DNA from: Leptospiraceae bacterium
GTDB taxonomy: Bacteria; Spirochaetota; Leptospiria; Turneriellales; Turneriellaceae
Direction: 5' to 3'
Length of the DNA: 64,000 nt
Assembly (NCBI GenBank): GCA_025055765.1
Contig: JANWWS010000018.1
Coordinates: forward strand, 1-64,000
Shown: piece by piece, positions 27,922 to 36,894 of the stretch
How positions within the stretch are numbered: position 1 is the stretch's first letter
Layout: each line of letters opens with the position of its first letter
Notes under the pieces: generated by a model
Databases searched by the model: none
Told to the model about the DNA's origin: nothing
Seen by the model: the letters and a program-made list of their open reading frames with translations, nothing else
Position numbers and translations under genes: made by a program

Positions 27922-28212
27922 ATGCTGGTTGATCAAGAAGAAGTTCGCCGAATTGCCAAGCTGGCGCGGCTAAATTTAGAGGGGGAGGAATTAGAAAAAC
28001 TTACAAAAGACTTTAATAAGATTTTGGAATTTGTGGACCAACTACGGGAACTTGAGACATCGCAAGTAATGCCGCTTCAACATGTGCTCGAACTGGAAAA
28101 TGTCTATCGAGATGATAAAGTGATTAATGAGCTTTCGCTTGAAGATATTCGCCGTTTTGCCGTCCACTTTGAAGCTGGTTATTTTGTCGTACCTCGGGTT
28201 ATTGATACTTAA
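27922..28212 (+). CDS. gatC: Asp-tRNA(Asn)/Glu-tRNA(Gln) amidotransferase subunit C
   Basis: 96 residues from the ATG at 27922 (MLVDQEEVRRIAKLARLNL). GatC wraps GatA and GatB in the transamidation complex; the FNKILEFVDQLRELE and FEAGYFVVPRVI segments are typical. GatA and GatB are not here. The in-frame TTG at 27889 is part of a TTGACA and is not a start. The stop is 2 bases before the methyltransferase gene. Confidence 0.88.
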   Translation: MLVDQEEVRRIAKLARLNLEGEELEKLTKDFNKILEFVDQLRELETSQVMPLQHVLELENVYRDDKVINELSLEDIRRFAVHFEAGYFVVPRVIDT

Positions 28213-28214
28213 TC

Positions 28215-28838
28215 ATGGTAGAAAAACCCCATGAGGTTTTACGTTATCAGGAATTCCTTGTTTCGGAGATTCGTGAATCTTTGGTACCCAAAGAAACATA
28301 CTTAAAATTTTTAAGCGATGAAAAAGAACTGCCAGTAAACTATCTTGATTTTGGTTGTGGTTTAGGTTATGTAGCTTTGCTGCTTGGAGAAGCAAGCCGG
28401 GATAGGAAAAACATCCACATCTATGCCTGTGATTACCAAGAAGATTTGCTAGATCTTTTATGGAAAAAAATTGTGCAAAGAAAGTTGACCAATATTACCC
28501 CATTTTACTTGCCTGACCGATCTTTGATTTTTTTCCCGAAGTGGTTGCCGTTAATAGACCATATTATTTTTTCTTTTAGTTTATCTTGTGTTGATGATGG
28601 CTATAAGGTTTTTCAGAGTATAAAAAAGGGGCTTCGCGAAGAGGCCTATGTGCATATTGTGGATTGGGAAAATCACAGTGAAAACCAGCTCTTAAAAGAA
28701 CTTTTTCCTCCCGAATATCGCCTCACAGCCCTTATCTTGCAACAATGGCTCGAGCTAACGGGTTACGTTGTGGAAGCCTTAGAAAGTGGGGCTCACGATT
28801 ATTTTTATATTAGAGCTCAGCTTGTAAGGCCTGATTAA
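28215..28838 (+). CDS. Class I SAM-dependent methyltransferase
   Basis: 207 residues with motif I YLDFGCGLGYVALLLGEA (about 43-60), the acidic motif II region IYACDYQEDLL and a motif IV-like FSFSLSCVDD. The substrate cannot be told; small-molecule or ubiquinone-type methylation is possible. It sits 2 bases after gatC and shares a 4-base stop (TTAA) with the convergent membrane protein. Confidence 0.8.
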   Translation: MVEKPHEVLRYQEFLVSEIRESLVPKETYLKFLSDEKELPVNYLDFGCGLGYVALLLGEASRDRKNIHIYACDYQEDLLDLLWKKIVQRKLTNITPFYLPDRSLIFFPKWLPLIDHIIFSFSLSCVDDGYKVFQSIKKGLREEAYVHIVDWENHSENQLLKELFPPEYRLTALILQQWLELTGYVVEALESGAHDYFYIRAQLVRPD

Positions 28839-29068
28839 TTACCTTTAGGAGGTTTTATCTTTAGGTATAATTCGGGGAAATAAGCGCCAAGCAAAATCAA
28901 TAAGAGACCAATTAAGCTGATAGGATGGTACATTACGGTAGAGATATTCTCCATGGGTTTTAGTCGGGCCATGATCGCAGCAAAATTTACCGATAGAAGC
29001 CAACCCAGCGCAAGAAAAAGAAGCCCTATTAAGTGGGCCAACGAAATTTTCTTTAAATTGGAAAGCAT
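28835..29068 (-). CDS. Small two-helix membrane protein
   Basis: 77 residues with two hydrophobic helices (about 11-32 and 47-66) and a lysine-rich C-terminal tail. I do not recognise a family. It is divergent from the SSS symporter. No Shine-Dalgarno is obvious. Confidence 0.6.
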   Translation of the reverse strand: MLSNLKKISLAHLIGLLFLALGWLLSVNFAAIMARLKPMENISTVMYHPISLIGLLLILLGAYFPELYLKIKPPKGN

Positions 29069-29095
29069 AGCCTGCTAAAAGGAGATTATTTTACT

Positions 29096-29125
29096 ATGTC
29101 AAGATATAAAAGGGCAATCCCATGA
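29096..29125 (+). CDS. Candidate 9-codon leader peptide coupled to the symporter gene
   Basis: ATG at 29096 follows AAAGGAG (29078-29084) and reads MSRYKRAIP, then TGA at 29123-29125, which overlaps the symporter ATG at 29122 (ATGA). The symporter itself has only a weak AAAAGGG. The arrangement fits translational coupling through a tiny leader ORF, but the 11-base spacing is long and nine codons can arise by chance. Confidence 0.35.
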   Translation: MSRYKRAIP

Positions 29126-30720
29126 GCCTTTATGATTATCTCATAATTATTGGGTACCTTCTTGGCACGATAGGCATAGGGATATACCTTTGGCAGCAAA
29201 GTGCAAACCTCAAGGATTATTTTTTGGCCGGTCGAAAACTTCCCTTTTATCTATCAGGAATTTCAATGGTAGCAACAACTTTTGCGGCAGATACCCCTCT
29301 TGCCGTGACGGGAATTGTTGCTAAAGATGGCATTGCCGGTAATTGGCTGTGGTGGTCGCTAGCATTTTCGGGGCTTTTGACAACTTTCTTTTTTGCCGAT
29401 CTTTGGCGGCGCAGCGAGGTGATGACAGATGCAGAATTCTGTCTTTTGCGCTATGGGGAAAGGCATGGCAGGTTACTGCAGAAATTGCGTGCTTTTTACC
29501 AAGGAATTATCGTAAACACGCTTATTATGGCCTGGGTTACCACAGGCATGCATAAAGTACTTTCGATAGCCTTTGGGCTAGAAAAACCCATCTACCTATT
29601 CTTTCTCTATGTTATCACTGTCTTTTACATTCTTTTCTCAGGGCTCAGAGCCGTGGTTCTTTTGGACTTTGTACAATTTTGGGTGGCCATGGCTGGTTCT
29701 ATTTTGCTAGCCTATATGGCAGTGGAAGCCTGTGGCGGTCTTAACCTATTACGGGAAAAATTACTCGAAGCAAACTTGAGCTCCAAACTTGTTTTCTTCC
29801 CGGGGCCACAAGATGAGCTTTTTCTGGTGGTTCTCTTTTATCTTGGGGTTCCGTGGTGGGCCTCTTCTTATCCAGGCGCAGAACCAGGGGGAGGAAGCTA
29901 TGTGGCCCAAAGACTTTTCTCATCAAAAGATGAAAAGCACGCTTTATGGGCAGCCCTCTTATTTAACTATAGCCATTATGTCTTGCGTGCCTGGCCTTGG
30001 ATTCTCACGGCTCTGGCAGGACTTATTTTACTACCCCCCTTAAAAGATGGGGAAGAGATATATCCTCTTCTGATGAAAAAGCTTATGCCACCTGGACTTT
30101 TAGGGGTCATGGCCTTAGTCTTTATATCAGCTTTTATGTCGACCATTTCGACTCATTTGAATTTGGGTAGCTCCTATCTTGTAAACGACCTTATTTTGCC
30201 TCTTTGGGCGCCAAGATCGCAACACCACCAACTTATCCTGGGTGCCTTAAGCACTATTATTCTAGCGACAATTGCCTTTCTCCTGTCTTTGTATTTTTCT
30301 ACGGTGAGGGAGGTCTGGGAGTTTGTTCTACTCCTAGGGGCAGGCTCAGGACCAGTATTCATATTGCGTTGGTTTTGGTGGCGTATACATGCCTATTGTG
30401 AAATAGTGGCGATGCTTTGCTCATTTTTGGTGGGCCTTTCGCTGAAACTTTGGGGTGGGGTTAACTTTATGAGCTCAATGCTCATTAATGTGACGTTAAC
30501 CACCCTTTGCTGGTTTATCATTACCCTTGTTGTTCGGCCTTGCGATTGCCTAAGTGTGGAGCATTTTTTCAAGAAAGTTCAACCGGGTGGTTTATGGGGA
30601 CCTTTTGAACAGTATCGCAAAATACCTTATCAAGCGAGAAAAAGATTCCTCGCTTACCTGCTTTCTCTAGCAGGACTTTTGGGCCTACAAGTTTTTCTCC
30701 ATTGGCTCTTTGTAAAATAA
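29122..30720 (+). CDS. Sodium:solute symporter (SSS family)
   Basis: 532 residues with 13 or so membrane helices. The N-terminus (DYFLAGRKLPFYLSGISMVATTFAADTP split over TM1-TM2) and the later SGLRAVVLLDFVQFWVA and ISAFMSTISTHLNLGSSYLVND segments are typical of SSS carriers for amino acids, sugars or carboxylates. The solute is not evident. Confidence 0.88.
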   Translation: MSLYDYLIIIGYLLGTIGIGIYLWQQSANLKDYFLAGRKLPFYLSGISMVATTFAADTPLAVTGIVAKDGIAGNWLWWSLAFSGLLTTFFFADLWRRSEVMTDAEFCLLRYGERHGRLLQKLRAFYQGIIVNTLIMAWVTTGMHKVLSIAFGLEKPIYLFFLYVITVFYILFSGLRAVVLLDFVQFWVAMAGSILLAYMAVEACGGLNLLREKLLEANLSSKLVFFPGPQDELFLVVLFYLGVPWWASSYPGAEPGGGSYVAQRLFSSKDEKHALWAALLFNYSHYVLRAWPWILTALAGLILLPPLKDGEEIYPLLMKKLMPPGLLGVMALVFISAFMSTISTHLNLGSSYLVNDLILPLWAPRSQHHQLILGALSTIILATIAFLLSLYFSTVREVWEFVLLLGAGSGPVFILRWFWWRIHAYCEIVAMLCSFLVGLSLKLWGGVNFMSSMLINVTLTTLCWFIITLVVRPCDCLSVEHFFKKVQPGGLWGPFEQYRKIPYQARKRFLAYLLSLAGLLGLQVFLHWLFVK

Positions 30721-30743
30721 AAAAAGCTGCCATACGGCAGCTT
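30719..30743 (-). terminator. Rho-independent terminator of the leftward acyltransferase gene
   Basis: AAGCTGCC/GGCAGCTT (30724-30731 with 30736-30743, loop ATAC) is a perfect 8-base stem. On the minus strand it runs into a T tract; on the plus strand it does not. Confidence 0.85.
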
Positions 30744-30769
30744 AGTCTGATGTGAGAATTAGAGGGAAA

Positions 30770-32536
30770 TTAAGGCGCTTTAGCGATAGCTTTGTCTTTT
30801 GCTGCGAGCTTTGAGGTTACGTAGCGGTCGTATTTCGCTTTTTTTACTTTAGCAACATCGACCAAGATTAACCCATCCACGCAATAGCCAAAGTTTTCAT
30901 CTATGCCAAAGTCAAGGAAACGCACCCCTCCTTCTTCACAGAGCTCACTATACTGCTTATAGAGGGTGGGTACGCTGTAACCATAGTGTTTGAGATTTGC
31001 TTTTAGGGTCTTAAAATCTTCCTTATAGTCTTGTGAGCGGAAGAGTTGTCTTAGTTCATCCCTTCTTCGATCTGGGATAATAAAGCGGTTTTTATGGCTT
31101 GCGAGATTATCATAATCCGGGAACCACTTACTGTAAAAAAACACAAGCATTTCTATGGCTTCTTTGGAGTAGTTCTTGCTGATGCTAACAGGGCCAAACA
31201 TATAGCGAATGTGGCGGTTCGTTGCCAAATAAGCCCCAATTCCATGCCAAAGATAGTCTAAAGCAGCACTGTTCCAATACTTCTGTTGGACAAAGCTGCG
31301 CCCCAGTTCAATGGCCTCGCCTAATAAGTTAACAAATTTTGGATCAAACTGAAACAAGCTACTGGAGTAGAGACCCTCTATTCCTCTTTGTTCTATTATT
31401 TTCTTGGCATTGCCGATGCGGTAGGCCCCTACCACTTCCAGAGCTCGTTCATCCCATAAGATAAGATGCTCGTAATAGGAGTCATAGTAGTCCATATCTA
31501 ATTTATTTCCTGTGCCTTCACCGACCTTGCGGAAGGTTAACTCACGCAGGCGAGCCACCTCTCTTAAGGTTGTTGGTGCTTCGTCTTTTGTCACAAGAAA
31601 AATCTTCATGCCATCCTCGGTTTCACCCAAAAGGGGGGCATTTAGGAGTTCGGCCTTAATAAACCGGCGATCCACAGGGTGTATGACATTCTTTTCTGTC
31701 TTAAAAAATCCCTTTTTGTCTTTGCCAATAGCTAAGAGATGGCGGTAAAGAAGTTTGGCCGCACTCCTGGCTCGAATTGCCACAAAGGCATGGGATGGTA
31801 TCTGATGACCTATCTTTAAATAAATGGTCTTGCTTTTTTGACGCAGGATTTCCTGAGGCAAAGAAAGAGCTGCCCATCTACGGCTTATGAGTCCCTTTAA
31901 ATAAAACCAAATCGAGTTACGAGCACGCACATAAACAGGCAGTATAGGCGTAGAAAGTCGCCGTGCTAACAGCACAACACCATGGCGCCATTGCGGATCT
32001 CGGATTCCTTTTAGGCCCAGGCGGGAAACAGTCCTGGAGGGAAAGACGATAACAGCCTCTTCATTTGAAAGAGCCTCTGCTATGGGTTTTAGATCTGTTT
32101 TTTCGTTATCAAGGGATTCATCGATGGGTAGTAGGTGATCTCTAAGTTCCTCGAGTCCAGCTAAAAACCCCGCAACTACAATACGAACATCTGGCCTAAC
32201 TTCGAGAAGTGCGTGAAGTATGGCCAGGCCATCTAGGGCCCCTAGAGGGTGGTTAGCCACAACCAAAAGTCTTCCTTCAGAAGGGATGCGATCGCGGTCC
32301 TTCTGGGAGAGGTTATAGCTAAAATCTAGTTTTTCAAAAAAATCTGCTATGAATTCTCTGCCCTGGCGCTCTCGTAAAGGTGAGGCTAGTTCAAATAGTT
32401 CTGCTAATCCCGACCACCAAGCCAGAAATCTTAGATAAAGCTCCTTTCCCCAAAAATGACGCTTTTGTAAACAAGGCGGCAAGACATCTTCTATGAGTTT
32501 CTCCGGTGTTTCTTTGAGGATTTCCCGAAACTGCAT
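30770..32536 (-). CDS. OlsF-like bifunctional acyltransferase (PlsC-type plus OlsB-type domains)
   Basis: 588 residues. The N-terminal half (about 60-290) is a lysophospholipid acyltransferase with the catalytic NHPLGALDG (H-x4-D) and VFPSRTVSR. The C-terminal half (about 300-560) matches the OlsB/hemolysin N-acyltransferase family (LRELTFRKVGEGTG, YYDSYYEHLILWD, ELGRSFV, MFGPVSIS). This domain order is that of OlsF, which makes ornithine lipids from ornithine and two acyl-ACPs. The ATG at 32536 follows GGAGGTGGTT; the longer frame starts at a TTG that belongs to the -35 box. Confidence 0.82.
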   Translation of the reverse strand: MQFREILKETPEKLIEDVLPPCLQKRHFWGKELYLRFLAWWSGLAELFELASPLRERQGREFIADFFEKLDFSYNLSQKDRDRIPSEGRLLVVANHPLGALDGLAILHALLEVRPDVRIVVAGFLAGLEELRDHLLPIDESLDNEKTDLKPIAEALSNEEAVIVFPSRTVSRLGLKGIRDPQWRHGVVLLARRLSTPILPVYVRARNSIWFYLKGLISRRWAALSLPQEILRQKSKTIYLKIGHQIPSHAFVAIRARSAAKLLYRHLLAIGKDKKGFFKTEKNVIHPVDRRFIKAELLNAPLLGETEDGMKIFLVTKDEAPTTLREVARLRELTFRKVGEGTGNKLDMDYYDSYYEHLILWDERALEVVGAYRIGNAKKIIEQRGIEGLYSSSLFQFDPKFVNLLGEAIELGRSFVQQKYWNSAALDYLWHGIGAYLATNRHIRYMFGPVSISKNYSKEAIEMLVFFYSKWFPDYDNLASHKNRFIIPDRRRDELRQLFRSQDYKEDFKTLKANLKHYGYSVPTLYKQYSELCEEGGVRFLDFGIDENFGYCVDGLILVDVAKVKKAKYDRYVTSKLAAKDKAIAKAP

Positions 32537-32565
32537 AACCACCTCCAAGGCTATCGATAATTTCG

Positions 32566-32593
32566 AAAATAACGAAGTATTGTCGGCTGTCAA
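32566..32593 (-). promoter_or_regulatory. Sigma-70-type promoter of the OlsF-like gene
   Basis: On the minus strand TTGACA (32593-32588) and TATTTT (32571-32566) are 16 bases apart. Transcription should start near 32559, leaving the ribosome site GGAGGT in a leader of about 23 bases. Confidence 0.6.
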
Positions 32594-32643
32594 CTCTTTT
32601 TTAGAAATCTCTTGTCAAACAGGGGGTTAGGTCACCCTTGGCT

Positions 32644-33744
32644 ATGGGCTCACAACTTGGGCGGTACTTTCGGGTAACGACCTTTGGAGAATCCCATGGT
32701 CCAGGTCTTGGCTGTGTAGTGGAGAATTGTCCTGCAGGTCTACTTTTGTGCGAGGAAGATATCCAAAAGGAGCTCGATCGGCGCCGCCCTGGACAAAGCC
32801 GTATCACCACCCCCAGGCAAGAAAGGGATCGAGTAGAAATCCTCTCTGGTGTTTTTGAGGGCAAGACACTGGGTACCCCGATTGCGCTCCTTGTGCGTAA
32901 CGAAAATGCCCGTGCGAAGGACTATGAAGATTTCCGGCATATTTATCGGCCAAGCCATGCAGACTATACCTATGACATGCGTTATGGCCACAGGGCTCAT
33001 TTAGGTGGTGGCCGCGCCTCGGCAAGAACCACAATTGGGGTGGTTGCTGCAGGAGCCATTGCCAAAAAAATTTTGCGGGAAAAATTTGGGGTAGAAATAT
33101 GCGCTTATGTGGCCCAAATTAAGGATTTAGCTCTTGCTAAGGACTTTAAGCTCCCCGATATTCGCACCTTACAACAAATAATCGAACAAAATGAGGTCCG
33201 CTGTCCTGACAATGAACTTGCCCAGGCCATGTATCGCCTTATTCAAGATACAAGGCAGGATGGGGATTCCCTTGGCGGGGTTATTGAGGCTGTAGCGGAG
33301 AACGTACCCCCCGGTTGGGGTGACCCCGTTTTTGACCGTCTTGATGCTATGATTGCGAGAGCAATACTAGCCATACCAGCTACCAAAGGAGTGGAAATTG
33401 GTAGTGGATTTCGTTCCACTACGATGACAGGAAGCGAACATAATGATCTCTTTTATGTGGAAAATGGGAAAATTCGAACCCGTACTAACCACTCGGGGGG
33501 AATTCAGGGGGGGATTTCCAATGGAGAGAGAATCTTCGTAAGGGTAGCGTTTAAGCCTACTGCCACTATTGCGCGCATGCAGACTACGGTCACCGATCAA
33601 AAAGAAGAGGTAGTTTTAAAAGTAAAAGGCCGTCATGATCCCTGTGTCTTGCCAAGGGCTGTACCTATAGTGGAGGCAATGCTCGCCCTTGTGCTTGTGG
33701 ACGCTGCTATGGGGGCTAAACTTGCTCGGCTAGACTCATGGTAA
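32644..33744 (+). CDS. aroC: Chorismate synthase
   Basis: 366 residues; last step of the shikimate pathway (EPSP to chorismate, FMN-dependent). Signatures are [55 protein letters not shown] and [13 protein letters not shown]. The ATG at 32644 fits the conserved MGS start; a TTG two codons upstream is possible. It diverges from the OlsF-like gene. Confidence 0.97.
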   Translation: MGSQLGRYFRVTTFGESHGPGLGCVVENCPAGLLLCEEDIQKELDRRRPGQSRITTPRQERDRVEILSGVFEGKTLGTPIALLVRNENARAKDYEDFRHIYRPSHADYTYDMRYGHRAHLGGGRASARTTIGVVAAGAIAKKILREKFGVEICAYVAQIKDLALAKDFKLPDIRTLQQIIEQNEVRCPDNELAQAMYRLIQDTRQDGDSLGGVIEAVAENVPPGWGDPVFDRLDAMIARAILAIPATKGVEIGSGFRSTTMTGSEHNDLFYVENGKIRTRTNHSGGIQGGISNGERIFVRVAFKPTATIARMQTTVTDQKEEVVLKVKGRHDPCVLPRAVPIVEAMLALVLVDAAMGAKLARLDSW

Positions 33745-34377
33745 GAGGTATTTCTCTCGTACTTGAGCCGTTAAGTGGTCTATAAAAAACACCTGATTTT
33801 TCTTTACGCGATGAGGCGGGCCGGGCCGGTAGATGAGCTGTACAATTCTTACAGCAAGCGGCTCCCCTGGGGTGAGATCTTCTTGAACGACAGAGGCGCT
33901 TACCTCTGCTTTGAGTTTCCGCCAGCCACGAAAGTTTAGTTTGCCAAAGGACAAATTGTGCAAGCTGCCTCGAGTATCTTCTAATACAAGAAGTAAATCG
34001 CCAGGTAGGTTGGTGCCATGCACCCAAAGAAAAAAAGCTCGCACATATTTGCGGATTTCTCGGGGAGGACGAAACGATATCTGCAGGGCATCACTTCCCA
34101 CAGATTCGATTTCAAGCTTGAGATAGCGCCCGGCCCGATAAAAAGGAGCAGGGTATAGCTCTGATAAAGATAGATGGCCTTTTATCCCTTCTCTCTTAAG
34201 TATATCCTCATCTTGAAAAGGCATGTAGCTAAAGTCTTCGATGGTAATTTCACTATAAATGCCTTTGGCTATTTCTTTTTCGTATTGTGCTTTAAGTTTT
34301 AATTCAGCCTGGCCAAATAAAAGAGCTGGTATAGAGAATAAAAAGAAATTAAGGGCGACATTTTTAACATAACCCAT
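33736..34377 (-). CDS. FlaA-family flagellar filament outer-layer (sheath) protein
   Basis: 213 residues with a signal peptide (1-22). The middle and C-terminus follow the FlaA pattern: a [15 protein letters not shown] block, [21 protein letters not shown], then FFIDHLTA. FlaA proteins coat the periplasmic flagellar filament of spirochaetes and are exported by Sec, in keeping with the signal. The gene is alone, overlapping the end of aroC by 9 bases. Its size is close to FlaA2-type proteins of Leptospira. Confidence 0.75.
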   Translation of the reverse strand: MGYVKNVALNFFLFSIPALLFGQAELKLKAQYEKEIAKGIYSEITIEDFSYMPFQDEDILKREGIKGHLSLSELYPAPFYRAGRYLKLEIESVGSDALQISFRPPREIRKYVRAFFLWVHGTNLPGDLLLVLEDTRGSLHNLSFGKLNFRGWRKLKAEVSASVVQEDLTPGEPLAVRIVQLIYRPGPPHRVKKNQVFFIDHLTAQVREKYLLP

Positions 34378-34417
34378 CTCAAAAAGTCACATTTTAGCCG
34401 ACTTGTATTGTCAAATT

Positions 34418-35533
34418 TTAAGAAAAGTCTATATTTGCCGCAATAGCCATAGCCATCTCCTGGGTAGAAACTTTTCTTGTGTTGTCGAGTGCTGCATAAA
34501 TATCCAGAGTGCGATATCCTTGGGAGATAGTTCGGCGAACAGCTTCTTCTATCATAGTTGCTTCTTTCTCCAAGTAGAAAGAATAGCGCAACATAAGTGC
34601 TGCTGAGAGAATCTGAGCGATAGGATTTGCGACCCCTTTCCCAGCAATATCGGGGGCTGTGCCACCTGCCGGCTCATAGAGGCCAAAACGGTAGCCATTT
34701 TTGTCCCAGAGAGCTGGTACGCCTAGGGAAGCCGAGGGGAGCATACCCAGAGAACCACTTAACTGGCTTGCTTCATCTGATAAGATGTCCCCAAACATAT
34801 TGGGGCATAAGATCACATCAAATTGGCGGGGATTGCGAATTAGTTGCATGGCGGCATTGTCGACATACATGTGGTGTAGTTCTACATCAGGGTAGTTTTT
34901 ATGAATTTCTGAGATTACCTCACGCCAAAAGACCATTGAGGTAAGGACATTTGCTTTATCAATACTGTGCACTTTTTTTTTGCGAGCGCGCCCTAGCTCA
35001 AAAGCAAGATGCCCTATTCGTTCGATTTCATAGCGTCGATAAAGCATGGTATCAAACGCCTCTTCTTCATCACCCAATTTCCTGCGACCCTTTGGTTCTC
35101 CAAAATAAACATCCCCAGTAAGCTCGCGCAAAATAACAATATCAACGCCAGAGCCTATAATCTCACTTTTAAGGGGTGAAACATGCTGTAATTCCGGATA
35201 TAATACTACAGGTCTAATATTGGCATATAAAGAAAAGTGTCGGCGCAACGGCAGTAGAGCAGCTCTCTCAGGCTGAAGTTCGGGTGGTAAGCTTTCCCAT
35301 TTTGGACCTCCTACAGAACCAAAGAGAATGGCATGGCTTTCCTCGCACAGTTGCAAGGTTTGAGCCGGTAGAGCGTGGCCTACCGCATCAATGGCAGAGC
35401 CTCCTACCAAAGCTTTTTTAAACTTAAAAAAAAGGGGGGATTTTCTTAGGACTTTTTCTAATACCTCTAAGGTGGCCTCCATAACCTCGGGGCCAATTCC
35501 ATCACCGGGTAAGACAGCAACCTGGACCTCCAT
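34418..35533 (-). CDS. leuB: 3-isopropylmalate dehydrogenase
   Basis: 371 residues; oxidises and decarboxylates 3-isopropylmalate in leucine synthesis. Visible are [22 protein letters not shown], the catalytic lysine in SIDKANVL, the metal-binding [18 protein letters not shown] and the NAD-binding [13 protein letters not shown]. No other leu genes adjoin it. Confidence 0.96.
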   Translation of the reverse strand: MEVQVAVLPGDGIGPEVMEATLEVLEKVLRKSPLFFKFKKALVGGSAIDAVGHALPAQTLQLCEESHAILFGSVGGPKWESLPPELQPERAALLPLRRHFSLYANIRPVVLYPELQHVSPLKSEIIGSGVDIVILRELTGDVYFGEPKGRRKLGDEEEAFDTMLYRRYEIERIGHLAFELGRARKKKVHSIDKANVLTSMVFWREVISEIHKNYPDVELHHMYVDNAAMQLIRNPRQFDVILCPNMFGDILSDEASQLSGSLGMLPSASLGVPALWDKNGYRFGLYEPAGGTAPDIAGKGVANPIAQILSAALMLRYSFYLEKEATMIEEAVRRTISQGYRTLDIYAALDNTRKVSTQEMAMAIAANIDFS

Positions 35534-35667
35534 GAACCTATTCTGCGTATAGCGACGTCCTGTAAATGGCTCTTTAGTATATTTTTGCTAACCCATACTT
35601 TTCCTCGCACTTTTGGGAAAATTAGGGTAACGTCTCAAGCGAAAGATCTAGCGTGTTCAATAAAGCT

Positions 35668-36786
35668 TTAAAACTTCAGGGCTAGTCCAAGATCAAAGAA
35701 GGTATTTTGTCCTACGCTATCTTGGAAAAAAAAGATATGGTAAAGAAAGCCACTTTCAATGGACAGTGAGCGTGTGAGAAAGTAGCCTACACGTAGATGG
35801 AGGGCGACCAACGGTGAGCTGACCGTGTAGGTTTTCTGGCTCTGGGGCAATCCTGAGGGGGAATTTGCCTCTATGGTTTGACTCGTATAATCAAAGGTAA
35901 GCGCATCATAACTCAAGCCCCCTCCCAAGGAGGGCTCTATATAAAAATTTTGCACTAGCCACTGGCGCCAGACTATGCCCGCCGTACCAGTAACGCCTAC
36001 TAGATTTGCCTTAATGGGTGAATCATTAAGTTCATGGGGGAAGGAAACCCCTGCTTGGCGAAACATACCTTGAACGGTCACACCAAGTTGTTCCCATAGT
36101 ATTCCAAAGAAGTGGTAACCCAGAGAAAACCCATACTGAGCCGGGAAGTCGATAGCAGCAAAGCGCTTTGTGCTACCAACCTCTTTTGTCTGGGGAAAGC
36201 TTATCGCAGAATAATGGCCTCTTAGGCTCAGCTGATGAAAAGAAGGAATTTCTACCTTTACCTTACCTTTGGCAAAATCCTCTTTGCTTGGGAGTACCGA
36301 GCGGGCTTCTTCTACTATGCGTGCGGCAATTTTTTCGACAGAGTCAAATACAGTATTGTCGATAGGGTTTTGGGTCACAAAATCGGCAATTTGCTTTTTC
36401 TTTCCAACATCTAGGATACGAACCCGGGTTTTCATTTCCGGTACTTCCATGCCTTTGCCAGGTTCAACAAGAAAGCCTCCAAAAATTATGACATCTTGCT
36501 TGGCAGCTAAACCAAGATTCATGGCCGCCGTGTAGGTGTGATAGTCTTCTTGCGCGATATGGTTTTCCTTTGCTATGGCCTCCCACTCAGAACGACGTGT
36601 TTCGCGGTAGACAAATCTTTGGCGCAAATTGGACACAATAGCATCCGTGAGACTTTGCTCTAGATAATCGTATTCTGCCTTTTGGGTAATATTGCGAAAA
36701 TCTAAGACCAAAACTTTTTTAAGCTGTTGAGCATGGATCGGCAATATAAGTAATCCTACTATTAAGTATTTATATTTGAGAGGCAC
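35668..36786 (-). CDS. Exported protein: TolB/CsgG-like domain plus small outer-membrane barrel
   Basis: 372 residues. A short signal peptide ends at IHAQQ (about 20). Residues 22-165 form an alpha/beta domain (KVLVLDFRNITQ, QDVIIFGGFL, ILDVGKKKQIADF) like TolB-N/FlgO/CsgG proteins. From about 185 the chain alternates in beta fashion and ends LGLALKF, an aromatic C-terminus typical of outer-membrane barrels. Similar design to the N-terminus of the TonB receptor at 9751. Function unknown. Confidence 0.65.
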   Translation of the reverse strand: MPLKYKYLIVGLLILPIHAQQLKKVLVLDFRNITQKAEYDYLEQSLTDAIVSNLRQRFVYRETRRSEWEAIAKENHIAQEDYHTYTAAMNLGLAAKQDVIIFGGFLVEPGKGMEVPEMKTRVRILDVGKKKQIADFVTQNPIDNTVFDSVEKIAARIVEEARSVLPSKEDFAKGKVKVEIPSFHQLSLRGHYSAISFPQTKEVGSTKRFAAIDFPAQYGFSLGYHFFGILWEQLGVTVQGMFRQAGVSFPHELNDSPIKANLVGVTGTAGIVWRQWLVQNFYIEPSLGGGLSYDALTFDYTSQTIEANSPSGLPQSQKTYTVSSPLVALHLRVGYFLTRSLSIESGFLYHIFFFQDSVGQNTFFDLGLALKF

Positions 36787-36894
36787 AAAAATACCCTGTT
36801 CTTCATTTCGACAGATAATTTTTGCTGTGTCAACCTTTTTGTGATCTCTATGAAAAGGATTTCCAAGGTATCATATGTTTTTGATGATTATGCC

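Noticed and set aside
32537-32593. Extra 19 codons at the start of the OlsF-like gene
   Set aside because: The TTG there is part of the -35 TTGACA, and a strong ribosome site precedes the ATG at 32536.
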